Positions 31,490-40,674 of a stretch of 64,000 nt of DNA are shown one piece after another (within the stretch, counting starts at the first letter, position 1; each line of letters opens with the position of its first letter). Source of the stretch: VRUE01 sp963704545 (GTDB lineage: Bacteria; Actinomycetota; Thermoleophilia; Solirubrobacterales; 70-9); assembly GCA_963704545.1 (NCBI GenBank), contig OY969915.1, forward strand, positions 1,984,001 to 2,048,000. Direction: 5' to 3'. Both the position numbers and the translations under genes were made by a program. A model generated the notes under the pieces. It saw only the letters and a list, made by a program, of their open reading frames with translations, ran no database searches and was not told the origin of the DNA.

Positions 31490-34407
31490 ACCTTGCCGCC
31501 CACTTCGTCTCTCGGTCCGAGGTCCACGATGTAGAGAGTCTGATCTCCGGCGGGGACGGCACGGTCAACCGGGCCCATGGTGGTCATCACGGGGCTGGTG
31601 AAGCCGCTGCCGAACGTGCTCACGTCGAGTTTTTCGTCAGCCGCGCCGGTGAGCACGCGGACGATGTCGCCACTGGGGTAGTCGCCGTAGTAGAAGGCGG
31701 CCTGGCCCGCCGCCGGCTTCCAGGGCGAGGGATACGCCAAGCCGGTGTAGAAAGCCCCACCGATAATCGCGTGGTCGACGCCGGTGCTGTCGTACTCGTG
31801 CAGCGGCGCCAGAGGGGAGGCGAAGCCGCACTCGCTTGGGTAGAGGTCCTTGTACGGGCTTTCGGGCGTCCCCTCGTAGCAGGGCCAGCCGTAGTTGGGC
31901 ACGACTCCGGCGCTGGCGGTGCCGGGAATCTTGTCGAGCTCCTCCCAGTCGCCCCAGCCGACGTCGGTCGCGTACCAGCTGCCGGGAGAGTTGGGACGCT
32001 CGGCTATGCGGAGCGGGTTGCGGAAACCCATCGCCCAGGTGCGCGCCCGCGGGCTGGACTTGTCGACCTGGCTGGCGTATTCGGGATTGCCGGGAACGCC
32101 TTCGCCGGTCGCCGGGTCGACGCGGAGGATCTTGCCCGCGAGCGAGTTGGGATTGACCGAGCGCAGGGCGAGCGGATCCGTGCCGCCGATGCCGGGGCCC
32201 TCCGGGCTGGCACCGTCGGGCGTCGAGATCCAGAGCATCCCATCGGAGCCGAACTTCACGTCGCCGGCCGAGTGGGTGTAGGCATCCGAGGGGAGGCAGT
32301 CGGAGCCGGAGCCCGGCGGGCAGGTGTCCCCGGTCCCGGGCGCCGGGGCGTCGGCGCCGACGAGGGTCTTGCGTTCGGGATCGTCGCGATGCGCGGTGCC
32401 GTCGGGGTCGAGCTTGAAACGCTCGACCCGGGAGACGGTGCGATCGCCGAAGGTGTCGGCTTTCTGCACCGTGTAATAGACGTAGAAGAAGCCGTTCGCT
32501 TCGAAGTCGGGGTCGAGCACGAAGCCGGTCAGCCCCTGGTCGTTGGGACCGCTGTTGACGAGGTCTTCGATGTCGAGAACCTCTTCGAAGGAGCCGGCAT
32601 TGCCGGCGCCCTCGGCGGCTCCGCTGTCGAGCCTGACCACCTTGCCGTCGCGCAATGAGAGGTACATATCCCCGTTCTCGGCGAAGTCGACCGTCGTCGG
32701 GCCATCCAGCTCGGAGGCGACTTCGATCGCATCGAAGCCCGGGGGCAGCTGGACGTTGGTGCTGATCCCGCCGAAGGACTCCTGCGGGACGTCCCGGTAG
32801 TCGGTCTGGTAGACGGCATTGACTTCGTCGAAGCGAACGTCGTGGGCCGCCAGTTCCGCCCGGCTCGTCTCGTTGACCAGGGAGAGCCAGGCTTCCGGCA
32901 TGCTGCCGGGAAGGGCTCGGTCGGTGCCGGGGCCTGGGTCAAGATCCAGCACCTGGTCGACGTCGGGTTCGGCGGTGTTGGGCTTGTAGCGGACCTCGTA
33001 GCGACCCTGGGCGCTCATTTCAATCGTCATGTAGACGTTCTGCAGGCCTTCGGCGGTTAGGTCGCCCGAGGCTGCGATCACGTGGTCCACCCCGGCCGAG
33101 GCGCTGTCCCTGGCGACGACGATCACGTCGCCGTCGGCGTCGCTGCGCAGCTCGACCGAGATCCAGGGGGCTTCCGAGCCGCGCAGGTCGGCGACCGTCC
33201 CCGCTTCCTCGTCGCGGATCCCCGCGGGATGGTCGACGGAGAGGTTCAGCTGAGCGGCGACGTGCGTGTCGAGCGTCGACGGGTCGATCGGGACAAGGGC
33301 CCTCGTTTCCACGATGGTCGCTTCACCTTCGCGCCAGGTGAGCGCGATCGGGGTCTGGTAGACGGCGACCTCGCCGACGTACTCGCCCGGGCCGTCCGCG
33401 TCATCGCTGGCGATCGTGCTGCGCAGCGAGCCGGACTGGGCGCTGCTGCTGCCGCACTGGGTGCAGTTCTGCTCGACCTGGGCCCAGCCCTCGACGTTGG
33501 GGACCTTGCCCGCCCCGCGCACGGCCAGCGTGTTCGAGCCCGGGATGTGGCCCGCGTCGGTGACGACGTCGGTGCGGTACAGGTAGTCGGTGCCCTTGGC
33601 GACCCGCTCGTTGTCCTGGATGATCCCGGCAAGTGGGGAGCTGCTCGTGCCGACCAGGTGGTAGGTGCTGTCGGGTTCGTCGCGTTTCTTGCGCAGCAGG
33701 CAGACGAACTGGAAGTCCGTCCCGGCGTAAGCGCCGTGCCCGACCTTTGGCCTGCCCTCGTCGATCACGTTGGCGAGGCCCTCGAGGCTCGACGTCAGGC
33801 CGGTCCCGCCTAGGGCCGGGCCGCGGGAGTCGCAGTCGATGGCAGGCTCTTTGCCAGGGGGAGGCGGTGGGGGCGACGTCCCGACGCCGCCGCTACTGCT
33901 CGGCGGGTTGAGCGGGTCGGCGTCTTGGCCGTCGGGGACCCCGTCCCCATCCGTATCCGCCTTGCGCGGATTGGTCCTCTCCCGAATCTCCTTCTCGTTC
34001 GCCCAGCCGTCGCCGTCGTCGTCGAAGAAGACCGAGAACCGGGTCGGCTTACTGCGCCCGTGGCGGTTGACAACCTGCAGCGGGCCGCTGACCGCACCGC
34101 CGCCATCGCCCTTGAACCTGGCGAAGGGCGCACGCAGGACGATCTTCTGCGACCCGTGGGCCATCGTCTCCTGGACCCGGACGTCATCCGAGCCCCCGGG
34201 GGCCCCCCGGAACACGATCACGTTGTGCCTCGCCCCGGCCACGAACCCGCGACCCTTGACGACCAGCCTCGCGTTGCGCTCGAGCTCGTGCGGCGAGGCG
34301 CTGCCGATCGACGGTCGCCCCCCGTCGGCCGCCTGCGCAGGACCGATCGCGGCGGTCGTCAGGGCCAGGAGCGCCAAGGACATGGCGACGGCGGTGCGAC
34401 GAAACAT
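31462..34407 (-). CDS. giant secreted TSP3 / PQQ-type sugar-dehydrogenase-like protein
   Basis: 981 aa from the ATG at 34407, where RRTAVAMSLALLALTTAAIG gives a clean signal peptide; an upstream in-frame extension has no signal. Order: IPT/Ig-like N-terminal domain (SASPHELERNARLVVKGRGF); Ca-binding thrombospondin-type-3 repeats (DDDGDGWANEKE ... DTDGDGVPDGQDADP); a Ser/Gly/Pro linker; a ~350-residue beta-rich middle with two Cys pairs; and a C-terminal glucose/sorbosone-dehydrogenase beta-propeller (VASELDGPTTVDFAENGDMY ... WAMGFRNPLRIAERP ... GWPCYEG). Such propellers oxidise sugars with PQQ or merely bind them. It is first in the operon that runs down to the BY-kinase. Confidence 0.85.
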   Translation of the reverse strand: MFRRTAVAMSLALLALTTAAIGPAQAADGGRPSIGSASPHELERNARLVVKGRGFVAGARHNVIVFRGAPGGSDDVRVQETMAHGSQKIVLRAPFARFKGDGGGAVSGPLQVVNRHGRSKPTRFSVFFDDDGDGWANEKEIRERTNPRKADTDGDGVPDGQDADPLNPPSSSGGVGTSPPPPPPGKEPAIDCDSRGPALGGTGLTSSLEGLANVIDEGRPKVGHGAYAGTDFQFVCLLRKKRDEPDSTYHLVGTSSSPLAGIIQDNERVAKGTDYLYRTDVVTDAGHIPGSNTLAVRGAGKVPNVEGWAQVEQNCTQCGSSSAQSGSLRSTIASDDADGPGEYVGEVAVYQTPIALTWREGEATIVETRALVPIDPSTLDTHVAAQLNLSVDHPAGIRDEEAGTVADLRGSEAPWISVELRSDADGDVIVVARDSASAGVDHVIAASGDLTAEGLQNVYMTIEMSAQGRYEVRYKPNTAEPDVDQVLDLDPGPGTDRALPGSMPEAWLSLVNETSRAELAAHDVRFDEVNAVYQTDYRDVPQESFGGISTNVQLPPGFDAIEVASELDGPTTVDFAENGDMYLSLRDGKVVRLDSGAAEGAGNAGSFEEVLDIEDLVNSGPNDQGLTGFVLDPDFEANGFFYVYYTVQKADTFGDRTVSRVERFKLDPDGTAHRDDPERKTLVGADAPAPGTGDTCPPGSGSDCLPSDAYTHSAGDVKFGSDGMLWISTPDGASPEGPGIGGTDPLALRSVNPNSLAGKILRVDPATGEGVPGNPEYASQVDKSSPRARTWAMGFRNPLRIAERPNSPGSWYATDVGWGDWEELDKIPGTASAGVVPNYGWPCYEGTPESPYKDLYPSECGFASPLAPLHEYDSTGVDHAIIGGAFYTGLAYPSPWKPAAGQAAFYYGDYPSGDIVRVLTGAADEKLDVSTFGSGFTSPVMTTMGPVDRAVPAGDQTLYIVDLGPRDEVGGKVWRVIYEGP

Positions 34408-34623
34408 TGAAGTCAAGCTAGCCGACAAGGCACGAAAGCGTACGACACCGGGCCTTTCTGTATTCAGACAGTCGAACATTTTCTTCACAAACGCTTCGAC
34501 GAACTGGCGTAGCGTCCCTATCATGTCGCCCTTGGGGCTTTGCATGGCCTTCCCCAACGTCCGTCACTAGATGTCCTGGAATTCAAGTCCTTGGGGTCCC
34601 TTGCCGAAATTCTTTCTACGGCC

Positions 34624-35436
34624 ATGACTCCCGATAACAAACACGAACTGCACATGATCCATTCGGCCCCCGGAGTCGAAAGTCAACCGATGGCCGGTGG
34701 CCCCACGCAGGCCGCTCGCCTGCCGGACTTCTCGGCCGACGCCGGGCCTGCCGCCTCGACGGCGTCGGACCTCCGCGAGAGGCTCAACGCGTTTGCGATT
34801 CGGGCCGTGGACATTCTGATCTCGGCGATCCTGCTGGTCCTGCTCCTGCCGGTGATCCTGATCGCGGTGATCGTGATCAGGGTCGACTCCCCCGGCGCCG
34901 CCTTCTTCCGCGTCGACCGACTCGGCTTCCACGGGCGCCCGCTGAGGATGCTGAAGTTCCGAAAGATGCGCGACGACGCCGCCGGGCCCAACCTGACGAC
35001 CGACGACGACCAGCGCTTCACCCGGGTCGGCGTCCTGCTCGCCAAACTCAAGATCGACGAGCTGCCGCAGCTCTGGCACGTGCTCCGGGGGGAGATGAGC
35101 CTCGTCGGCCCGCGCCCCGAGGATCCGGAATTCGTCGCCATGCACGAGCACGTCTACCGGACCATCCTCAGCGTCCGGCCCGGCATGACCGGCCTCTCCC
35201 AGATCGCTTTCGCCGAGGAGAGCAGGATCCTCGACGACGACGACCCGCACAGTCACTACGTCGGGAAAATCCTGCCCCAGAAGGTGCTGCTCGACGAGAT
35301 GTACGCGGAAGAGCGTAGCCTCGTACTCAACCTCAGGATCCTGTCCTGGACTACCGCCGCCGTGATCATGCGCCGGCAGGTCGCCGTGCACAGGGACTCG
35401 GGCAAGATGAACCTGCGCAGAAGGGACTCGGTATGA
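34624..35436 (+). CDS. initiating sugar-1-phosphate transferase (WcaJ/WbaP type)
   Basis: 270 aa from the ATG at 34624; ATGs at 34654 and 34690 are alternatives, and none has a strong ribosome site. One membrane helix (about 57-82, DILISAILLVLLLPVILIAV) precedes the catalytic domain with KFRKMR, KIDELPQLWHVLRGEMSLVGPRP and RPGMTGLSQI, the signature of bacterial sugar transferases. It loads the first sugar phosphate onto undecaprenyl phosphate, starting repeat-unit assembly. It lacks the extra N-terminal helices of WbaP, so it is the minimal type. It overlaps the nucleotidyltransferase gene by 4 nt and is divergent from the TSP3 protein gene. Confidence 0.9.
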   Translation: MTPDNKHELHMIHSAPGVESQPMAGGPTQAARLPDFSADAGPAASTASDLRERLNAFAIRAVDILISAILLVLLLPVILIAVIVIRVDSPGAAFFRVDRLGFHGRPLRMLKFRKMRDDAAGPNLTTDDDQRFTRVGVLLAKLKIDELPQLWHVLRGEMSLVGPRPEDPEFVAMHEHVYRTILSVRPGMTGLSQIAFAEESRILDDDDPHSHYVGKILPQKVLLDEMYAEERSLVLNLRILSWTTAAVIMRRQVAVHRDSGKMNLRRRDSV

Positions 35437-36176
35437 GCAAGAAGGCAGTGATCCTCGCCGGCGGCAAGGGGTCCCGGCTGGCGCCCTACACGACCGTTCT
35501 GCCGAAGCCGCTCCTTCCCGTCGGCGACCGCGCGATACTCGACGTCGTCGTGCACCAGCTGCGCGACGACGGCTTCACCGACCTGACCTTCGCGGTCGGC
35601 TACCTCGCCCACCTGATTCGCGCCGTCTTCAGCGACGGCTCGGGTCACGACGTCTCGATCGCCTACCACGAAGAGGACACCCCGCTGGGGACGGCGGGGG
35701 CTCTGGCGACGGTCGAGGGCCTGGACGAGACCTTCCTCGCGATGAACGGCGACGTGCTCACCGCGCTCGACTACGGCGCGCTCTACCGGACCCACCGGGA
35801 TTCCGGCAACCTGCTGACGATCGCAACCCACCGGCGGGTGGTCAAGACCGACTACGGCGTGATCCACGTCAACGGAAGCACGGGTGAGACCAACCACGTC
35901 ACCGGCTACGAGGAGAAGCCCGAGATCCCCTACACGGTCAGCATGGGCGTCTACGTCGCCGAGCCGGAGATCCTCGACTTCATCCCCCGGGGCGAGCACT
36001 TCGACGTCCCGGAGCTGGTCGTGAACCTGCTCAAAGCGGGCAAGCCCGTCGGCTCCTACCTGTACGAGGGCTACTGGCTCGACATCGGCCGCCACGACGA
36101 CTACGAACGCGCGATCGCCGAGTACGAGGAGCTCAAAGACCAGCTCTTCCGCACTCCAAACACATCGACCGTCTGA
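35433..36176 (+). CDS. sugar-phosphate nucleotidylyltransferase
   Basis: 247 aa. The N-terminal AVILAGGKGSRLAPYTTVLPKPLLPVG is the NDP-sugar pyrophosphorylase signature, followed by FLAMNGDVLT (metal-binding D) and VTGYEEKPEIPYTVSMGVYV. It activates a sugar-1-phosphate with NTP; closest in pattern to RmlA/HddC/mannose-1-phosphate guanylyltransferase-type short enzymes, so the base and sugar are not certain. It lacks a left-handed beta-helix domain. The ATG overlaps the preceding stop (ATGA), pairing it with the initiating transferase. Confidence 0.88.
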   Translation: MSKKAVILAGGKGSRLAPYTTVLPKPLLPVGDRAILDVVVHQLRDDGFTDLTFAVGYLAHLIRAVFSDGSGHDVSIAYHEEDTPLGTAGALATVEGLDETFLAMNGDVLTALDYGALYRTHRDSGNLLTIATHRRVVKTDYGVIHVNGSTGETNHVTGYEEKPEIPYTVSMGVYVAEPEILDFIPRGEHFDVPELVVNLLKAGKPVGSYLYEGYWLDIGRHDDYERAIAEYEELKDQLFRTPNTSTV

Positions 36177-36192
36177 CCCCCGGCGGCACGCA

Positions 36193-37401
36193 ATGCCCGC
36201 AACTCCCACGGTCGCCTGCGTCAGTAGCGCACGGGCGGCCCATCACCCCCGCCACCACTACAGGCTCGCCGCCGGCCTCGCCAAGGCGGGGTACGACGTC
36301 GTCATGCTGGCGCAGCCGGACCTGACGCCCGGGCACGAGGATGCGGTCCCGATTCGCTACCTGCCGGTCCGCTCCAACCGCCTCACGCGGATGGCCAGCG
36401 CGCCGCTCTCCCTGCTGCGGGCACTGCGCATGCGGCCCGACGCGATCTACGTGCTCACCCTCGACCTGCTGCCCTGGGCGGCGCTGCTGAAGCTGCTGCG
36501 ACCGGGCATCGCGGTCGTCTACGACAGCAACGACGAGTACGACACCTTCATGCTGATCAAGGAGTGGCTGCCGCGCCCGGTGCGCCCGGTGCTGCGACGG
36601 GTCTTCCGCTGGCTCGAGCCCTGGCTCGCCAGGCACCTCGATGCGGCGACCACGGCGCTGCCCGCGACCCAGGAGAAGTTCGTTGCGGCGAGGGTGCGCT
36701 CGACGCTGGTGCGGAACTTCCCCCCCGCCGAGATCGCCGACGGCTCGCCCCACGGCCCGGACTTCGACCACGACGTGCTGCTCGGCGGCAGCCTGCCGGA
36801 GGAACAGATCCCGCTGCTGGCCGAGACGGCACGCCTGCTGAAGGAGCGGCAGGGCAAGCCGGTGCGCTGGCTGACGGCCGTTCGCAACTGCGGCGATTCG
36901 GACCGGCAGCTGCTCGAGCGGCTGCTGGACCAGGAAGGCGTGCGCGAGGACTTCGACCTGCGCTACAACCGCCCCTTCACCGAGATGAAGGAGCTGATGG
37001 CACGCTCCCGGGTCGGCTTCGTGCTCTACCCCTCGGGGGTCAACTACGCCTCGCGGATCCCGATCCGGATCTTCGAGTACATGGCCGCGGGGGTTCCGTT
37101 CGTCGCCAGCGACCACCCGACGACGCGCCTGTTCACCGAAGGCCACGACGTGGCCGAGCTCGTCCCCGCCGGCGACACCGCCGCCTTCGCCGAGGCGCTG
37201 GGCAACCTGCTCGCGGACCCCGAGCGCCAGCGGGCGATGAGCCTGCGAGGGCCGGAGCTGGTCCGCGAGAGCTACAACTGGGAGCTGGAGTCGCGCCGGC
37301 TTACCGACGTGTTCGACTCGCTGCTAGGAGGGTCTAGCGAAACCCGTGTGCGCGAGCCGGCGAGCGCCGGATCAAGCGGGGCAAGGACGCAGGAAGCCTG
37401 A
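36193..37401 (+). CDS. family 4 glycosyltransferase
   Basis: 402 aa, GT-B fold. The N-terminal domain has PTVACVSSARAAHHPRHHYR and DAIYVLTLDLLPWAALLK. The C-terminal domain has GGSLPEEQIPLLAETARLL and RIPIRIFEYMAAGVPFVASD, the family 4 nucleotide-sugar-binding region. The last ~28 residues (after DSLLGG) are low-complexity and are encoded inside a large inverted-repeat structure; its TGA sits within a hairpin stem. The natural C-terminus may therefore have been extended by that element. Third gene of the plus-strand sugar-transfer operon, 16 bp after the nucleotidyltransferase. Confidence 0.85.
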   Translation: MPATPTVACVSSARAAHHPRHHYRLAAGLAKAGYDVVMLAQPDLTPGHEDAVPIRYLPVRSNRLTRMASAPLSLLRALRMRPDAIYVLTLDLLPWAALLKLLRPGIAVVYDSNDEYDTFMLIKEWLPRPVRPVLRRVFRWLEPWLARHLDAATTALPATQEKFVAARVRSTLVRNFPPAEIADGSPHGPDFDHDVLLGGSLPEEQIPLLAETARLLKERQGKPVRWLTAVRNCGDSDRQLLERLLDQEGVREDFDLRYNRPFTEMKELMARSRVGFVLYPSGVNYASRIPIRIFEYMAAGVPFVASDHPTTRLFTEGHDVAELVPAGDTAAFAEALGNLLADPERQRAMSLRGPELVRESYNWELESRRLTDVFDSLLGGSSETRVREPASAGSSGARTQEA

Positions 37402-37490
37402 ATAGCAGCGCTATTCAGGCTTCCGAGGACGCCGCACCGCGCTGCATCCGCCGCCGCCGGGCGTGTGCGGGGATTTCGCTAGCCCCTCCT
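37326..37490. repeat. nested inverted repeats at a convergent gene junction
   Basis: Outer arms 37326-37345 and 37471-37490 pair with two mismatches (core CTAGCGAAA). They bracket the inner perfect hairpin at 37392-37424 and 60 bp of GC-rich DNA without a gene. The outer arms extend into the 3' ends of both convergent genes. Confidence 0.65.
37392..37424. terminator. bidirectional terminator-like hairpin
   Basis: GGAAGCCTGAATAG and its exact complement form a 14-bp stem with a 5-nt loop. It covers the stop codon of the glycosyltransferase and faces the convergent epimerase gene. No clear T-run follows. Confidence 0.7.
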
Positions 37491-38478
37491 AAGACGGGAA
37501 CGTCCGCCGCAGCGCCTCCTCGGCGGAGACCGGCGGCTCCCAGCCGAGCAACGCGGTCGCGCGCGAGACGTCGTAGCGCAGGCGCTTCAGGCTCGGTTCC
37601 ATCACGTAGGGCTGCAGGAACGCCGCCGGCGCCGTGCGTCCCCCGCTGCGCTCTTCTGCCAGCTCCAGGGCGCGGGCGAGGAGCCGGTAGGCCCACAGCG
37701 GGAAGGGGATGACCTTCAGCTGGGGATCCGCCTCGCGCCAGGCCTTCAGGTAGGCGCGCTGGGTCGGCGGCGAGGGATCGACAGCGTTGAACGTCTCCCC
37801 CGCCGCCGCCGGGTTGTGACCGCACTCGGCGAGCAGCGAGGCGGTGTTTTCGACGTAGTTGAGCGGCATCGGGATGCCGCCCCCGAGCATGAGGACCGCG
37901 TGCTCCCCGAGGGGGCGGCCGAGGCGATACTGGAAGCGCCGCTCTTTGGCGTAGATCGCGCCCGGACGGACGACGACCAGCTCGACCCCATCCATCGCCC
38001 CGAGACGCTCGCGGACCAGGCGCTCCTGCAGCAGCTTCGTCCAGGCGTAATCGTCACGCCTTCCCGGCTCGGGCTCCAGCGGAGCCGACTCGTCGAGCGT
38101 GGTGCCGCGGGCGAGCTGGTTCGCGCCGTAGACGGCGAAGCTGGAGACGTGGACGAAGCGGCCGCGCCATTCGGTGGCGGCGAGGGCATCGAGCAGGTTC
38201 TCGGTCGCCGCCACGTTGCTCTCGAACGCCTCCCGCCAGCCGGAGCCGGCCGCGGCGACCAGGTGGTAGATCGCATCGAACTCCGCCAGCGAAGCCGAGA
38301 GCCCCTCTGGCGGGCGCCTCAGGTCGCAAGCAAGCACGGAGGCGTCGCCATCGCCGGACTCGCGCCGGGCCGCGCTCGAGGGCCGCATCATCGCGGTCAC
38401 CGAGTCGCCCCGCGCCTCCAGCTCGGCGACCAGGTGCCGGCCGAGAAAGCCGCTGCCACCGGTTACGAGCGCCTTCAC
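37489..38478 (-). CDS. NAD-dependent epimerase/dehydratase
   Basis: 329 aa, GTG at 38478 overlapping the upstream stop by 4 nt; a longer open frame continues into the neighbour but has no support. Short-chain dehydrogenase of the extended type: KALVTGGSGFLGRHLVAELEARG, VSSFAVYGANQLARG and DYAWTKLLQE (the YxxxK catalytic pair). The acidic residue after strand 2 is replaced by small/basic residues, which may favour NADP. It modifies a nucleotide-sugar (epimerisation, dehydration or reduction); the exact substrate is unclear. Last gene of a three-gene minus-strand unit. Confidence 0.85.
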   Translation of the reverse strand: MKALVTGGSGFLGRHLVAELEARGDSVTAMMRPSSAARRESGDGDASVLACDLRRPPEGLSASLAEFDAIYHLVAAAGSGWREAFESNVAATENLLDALAATEWRGRFVHVSSFAVYGANQLARGTTLDESAPLEPEPGRRDDYAWTKLLQERLVRERLGAMDGVELVVVRPGAIYAKERRFQYRLGRPLGEHAVLMLGGGIPMPLNYVENTASLLAECGHNPAAAGETFNAVDPSPPTQRAYLKAWREADPQLKVIPFPLWAYRLLARALELAEERSGGRTAPAAFLQPYVMEPSLKRLRYDVSRATALLGWEPPVSAEEALRRTFPS

Positions 38479-39515
38479 ACCTGACGCCCCTCTTCGAAGA
38501 GACCCTCGACCAGCCGGTTGGTCGCGTCCATCTGGGCGAGCGGGATCGGCGACGGGCGACCATCCGCGACGGCGGCGTAGAAATCGTCCAGCAGCCGCGC
38601 GAACCCCTCGAAGTAGGAGTGGCGGTCGGTCGCCGCGCGACCGACCTGGGCCGCCGCGGCGCCGAGACGGCCGATGCCCTGCCGTACTTCTCCGCTGAGC
38701 TTGGAAAGTGGCGAGCCACCGGCAATGACCTGCAGGCGCTGGCCGAAGACATCGCATTCGAGCGTCCCCTCGCTGCAGCGGAGCAGCCAGGTGAACTGCG
38801 ACGGCTGCGAGCGAGTCGTGATCGAGAGCGTCGCCGAGACGCGATCGTCGCCGACGAGGGCGCGCAGCTCGTCGTTGCCCGGCATGCCGGCCTGAAGCTG
38901 GCGCTGGCTCACGGCAAGCGAGCTCCACTCCTCGAGCACCGCGGTCACGATCGAGGCCGGGTGGCTGGCGAAGTTGCGCAGGGCACCGCCGGGCATGTCG
39001 TGAGCGAAGTGGCGTATGTCGGGATCTCCGTAGGCCGCCCGGCCCAGCCCGACGCCCATCGAGACATCGAGGTTGACCGCCTCGCCGAGCTGCCCCGAGC
39101 GGAAGAGGTCGAGACCCCGTCGCGTCGAGTCCATGTAGAGGTAGTTGTAGTTCTCCGTCAGCAACAGGCCGCGCGCGACTGCTTCCTCGCGCATCCGCTC
39201 GTACTCGGCCAGGCTCGGGGCGATGGGCTTCTCGACGAAGACATGGGCGCCGGCCTGCAGCGCCGCGCCGACCAGCGCCACGTGGGTGGCGGGCGGCGCC
39301 AGCACGTGGACGACGTCCGGCCGGGTCTCGGCGAGCATGCGGTCGTAGTCGGTGAATCCCGGGCCGACCGAGTAGCGCTCGCAGACCGCGTCGACCAGCG
39401 TTTGCGAGAGGTCGCAGACGCCGGCGACCTCGACGCCCGGCAGGCGGTGCAGCTTGACCAGGTGCTCTTCGGCGATCCCTCCCAGGCCCACCACGGCAGC
39501 TCGGATCGGCGTCAT
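38475..39515 (-). CDS. Gfo/Idh/MocA-family oxidoreductase
   Basis: 346 aa. An N-terminal Rossmann domain (IRAAVVGLGGIAEEHLVKLH) and the family signature HVFVEKPIAPS, where the E-K-P is the cofactor/substrate contact, precede a C-terminal alpha/beta substrate domain (RNFASHPASIVTAVLEEW). Such enzymes oxidise or reduce sugars or nucleotide-sugars, for example in making 3-amino sugars or inositol derivatives. It overlaps the epimerase and the glycosyltransferase genes by 4 nt each, so the three form one translationally coupled unit. Substrate unknown. Confidence 0.87.
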   Translation of the reverse strand: MTPIRAAVVGLGGIAEEHLVKLHRLPGVEVAGVCDLSQTLVDAVCERYSVGPGFTDYDRMLAETRPDVVHVLAPPATHVALVGAALQAGAHVFVEKPIAPSLAEYERMREEAVARGLLLTENYNYLYMDSTRRGLDLFRSGQLGEAVNLDVSMGVGLGRAAYGDPDIRHFAHDMPGGALRNFASHPASIVTAVLEEWSSLAVSQRQLQAGMPGNDELRALVGDDRVSATLSITTRSQPSQFTWLLRCSEGTLECDVFGQRLQVIAGGSPLSKLSGEVRQGIGRLGAAAAQVGRAATDRHSYFEGFARLLDDFYAAVADGRPSPIPLAQMDATNRLVEGLFEEGRQV

Positions 39516-40642
39516 CCCATCAGCTCCTGGATGCGCGCGGCAACGTGGGCGCCGCCGAACCGCGTCCGGGCCGAGTCGCGCACACCCTCCGGGTCGGGGA
39601 GCGCACCGCTCCCCGCGCGTTCGACCGCGTCGGCCAGCGCCGCCGCATCGCGGGGTTCAACCAGCATCCCGGTTCGCTCGTCGATGATCTCGGAAAATGG
39701 GTAGAGGTCGAAGGCGAGCGCCGGCACGCCCCTGCCGAGCGCCTCGAACAGAGCATATCCCCACTCCTCGTAGAGGCTCGGAAAGAGGAGGAGGTCGGTC
39801 TCGCGGGCGAGCAGCTCGAGATAGTCCTCGCGGGGCACCTTGCCCAGCACGCGCACCTCGATGCCGGCGCTGCGGATGCGCTCGACGCCCTCCTCGAGGC
39901 TCGGGTCCATGCCGCCGACCAGCGTCAGCCGGAGCGGCCGGTGGCGGACCAGCGGCAACGCCTCGAAGAGGAAACGCAGGCCCTTGCGCCGCAGCGTGAG
40001 GGGATGGCTGCAGAACACGAGTCGCAGCACCTGCCCGCCACGCGGAGCGAGCGGCTCGGCACCGACCTCGATCGGGGGCGGGACGCAGACCGCCTCGAAG
40101 CCGCGGCTGCGCAGGGCAGTAGCCGCGACCTCGGTGTTGGCCAGCACGAGATCGGCGCGACGGTAGCCGACGAGGTCGCTGAAGTGCGACTGGACGTGGA
40201 CGACCAGGGAGACCGGATACAGAAACCAGCGAGCGGTGAAGGGGAGCAGTGTTCGCAAGCGGGCGAGAAGCCGCGGCGGGTGGAACCAGGCCTGGACCGA
40301 GACGCGCGGGCCGCGGGGCACGAGGGCAGCCATGCCAGGGCTGAGGACGTGCAGCGCGTCGACCGGGTGCTGCCTGAGCGCCTCGGCGAGGCGCCGCGAG
40401 GTCGCAAGTCGGGCCACCAGGAAGAGTGCGGTCGAGCCGACTCTTCCTCGCAGCAGCCGGGGGATCGGGCGCAGCCGGACGACCCGGTCGGAGATCGCCT
40501 CAGCGCGATCGGGCAGGTGGCTGCCGGCGAGGGCGAACAGAGTTACGTCGACTCCCGCCTCCTCGAGCGCGAGGGCCGTGTCGACGGTTGCCACGGCGAG
40601 CCCGCTGGGCTCGTCGGCGAAGACCCCGACCCCTAGGCGCAA
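39512..40642 (-). CDS. family 4 glycosyltransferase
   Basis: 376 aa with a TTG start at 40642. GT-B fold: MRLGVGVFADEPSGLAVATV at the N-terminus, then LVFCSHPLTLRRKGLRFLFEAL and LLLFPSLYEEWGYALFEALGRGVPAL, the E-x7-E sugar-nucleotide site of family 4. It contains hydrophobic patches that may dock on the membrane but no clear helix. It would add one sugar to the lipid-linked repeat. First gene of its unit and divergent from the flippase gene, with 32 bp between the starts. Confidence 0.87.
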   Translation of the reverse strand: MRLGVGVFADEPSGLAVATVDTALALEEAGVDVTLFALAGSHLPDRAEAISDRVVRLRPIPRLLRGRVGSTALFLVARLATSRRLAEALRQHPVDALHVLSPGMAALVPRGPRVSVQAWFHPPRLLARLRTLLPFTARWFLYPVSLVVHVQSHFSDLVGYRRADLVLANTEVAATALRSRGFEAVCVPPPIEVGAEPLAPRGGQVLRLVFCSHPLTLRRKGLRFLFEALPLVRHRPLRLTLVGGMDPSLEEGVERIRSAGIEVRVLGKVPREDYLELLARETDLLLFPSLYEEWGYALFEALGRGVPALAFDLYPFSEIIDERTGMLVEPRDAAALADAVERAGSGALPDPEGVRDSARTRFGGAHVAARIQELMG

Positions 40643-40674
40643 GGCATCGTCAGGCGACCGCCTGAACGGGCAGG

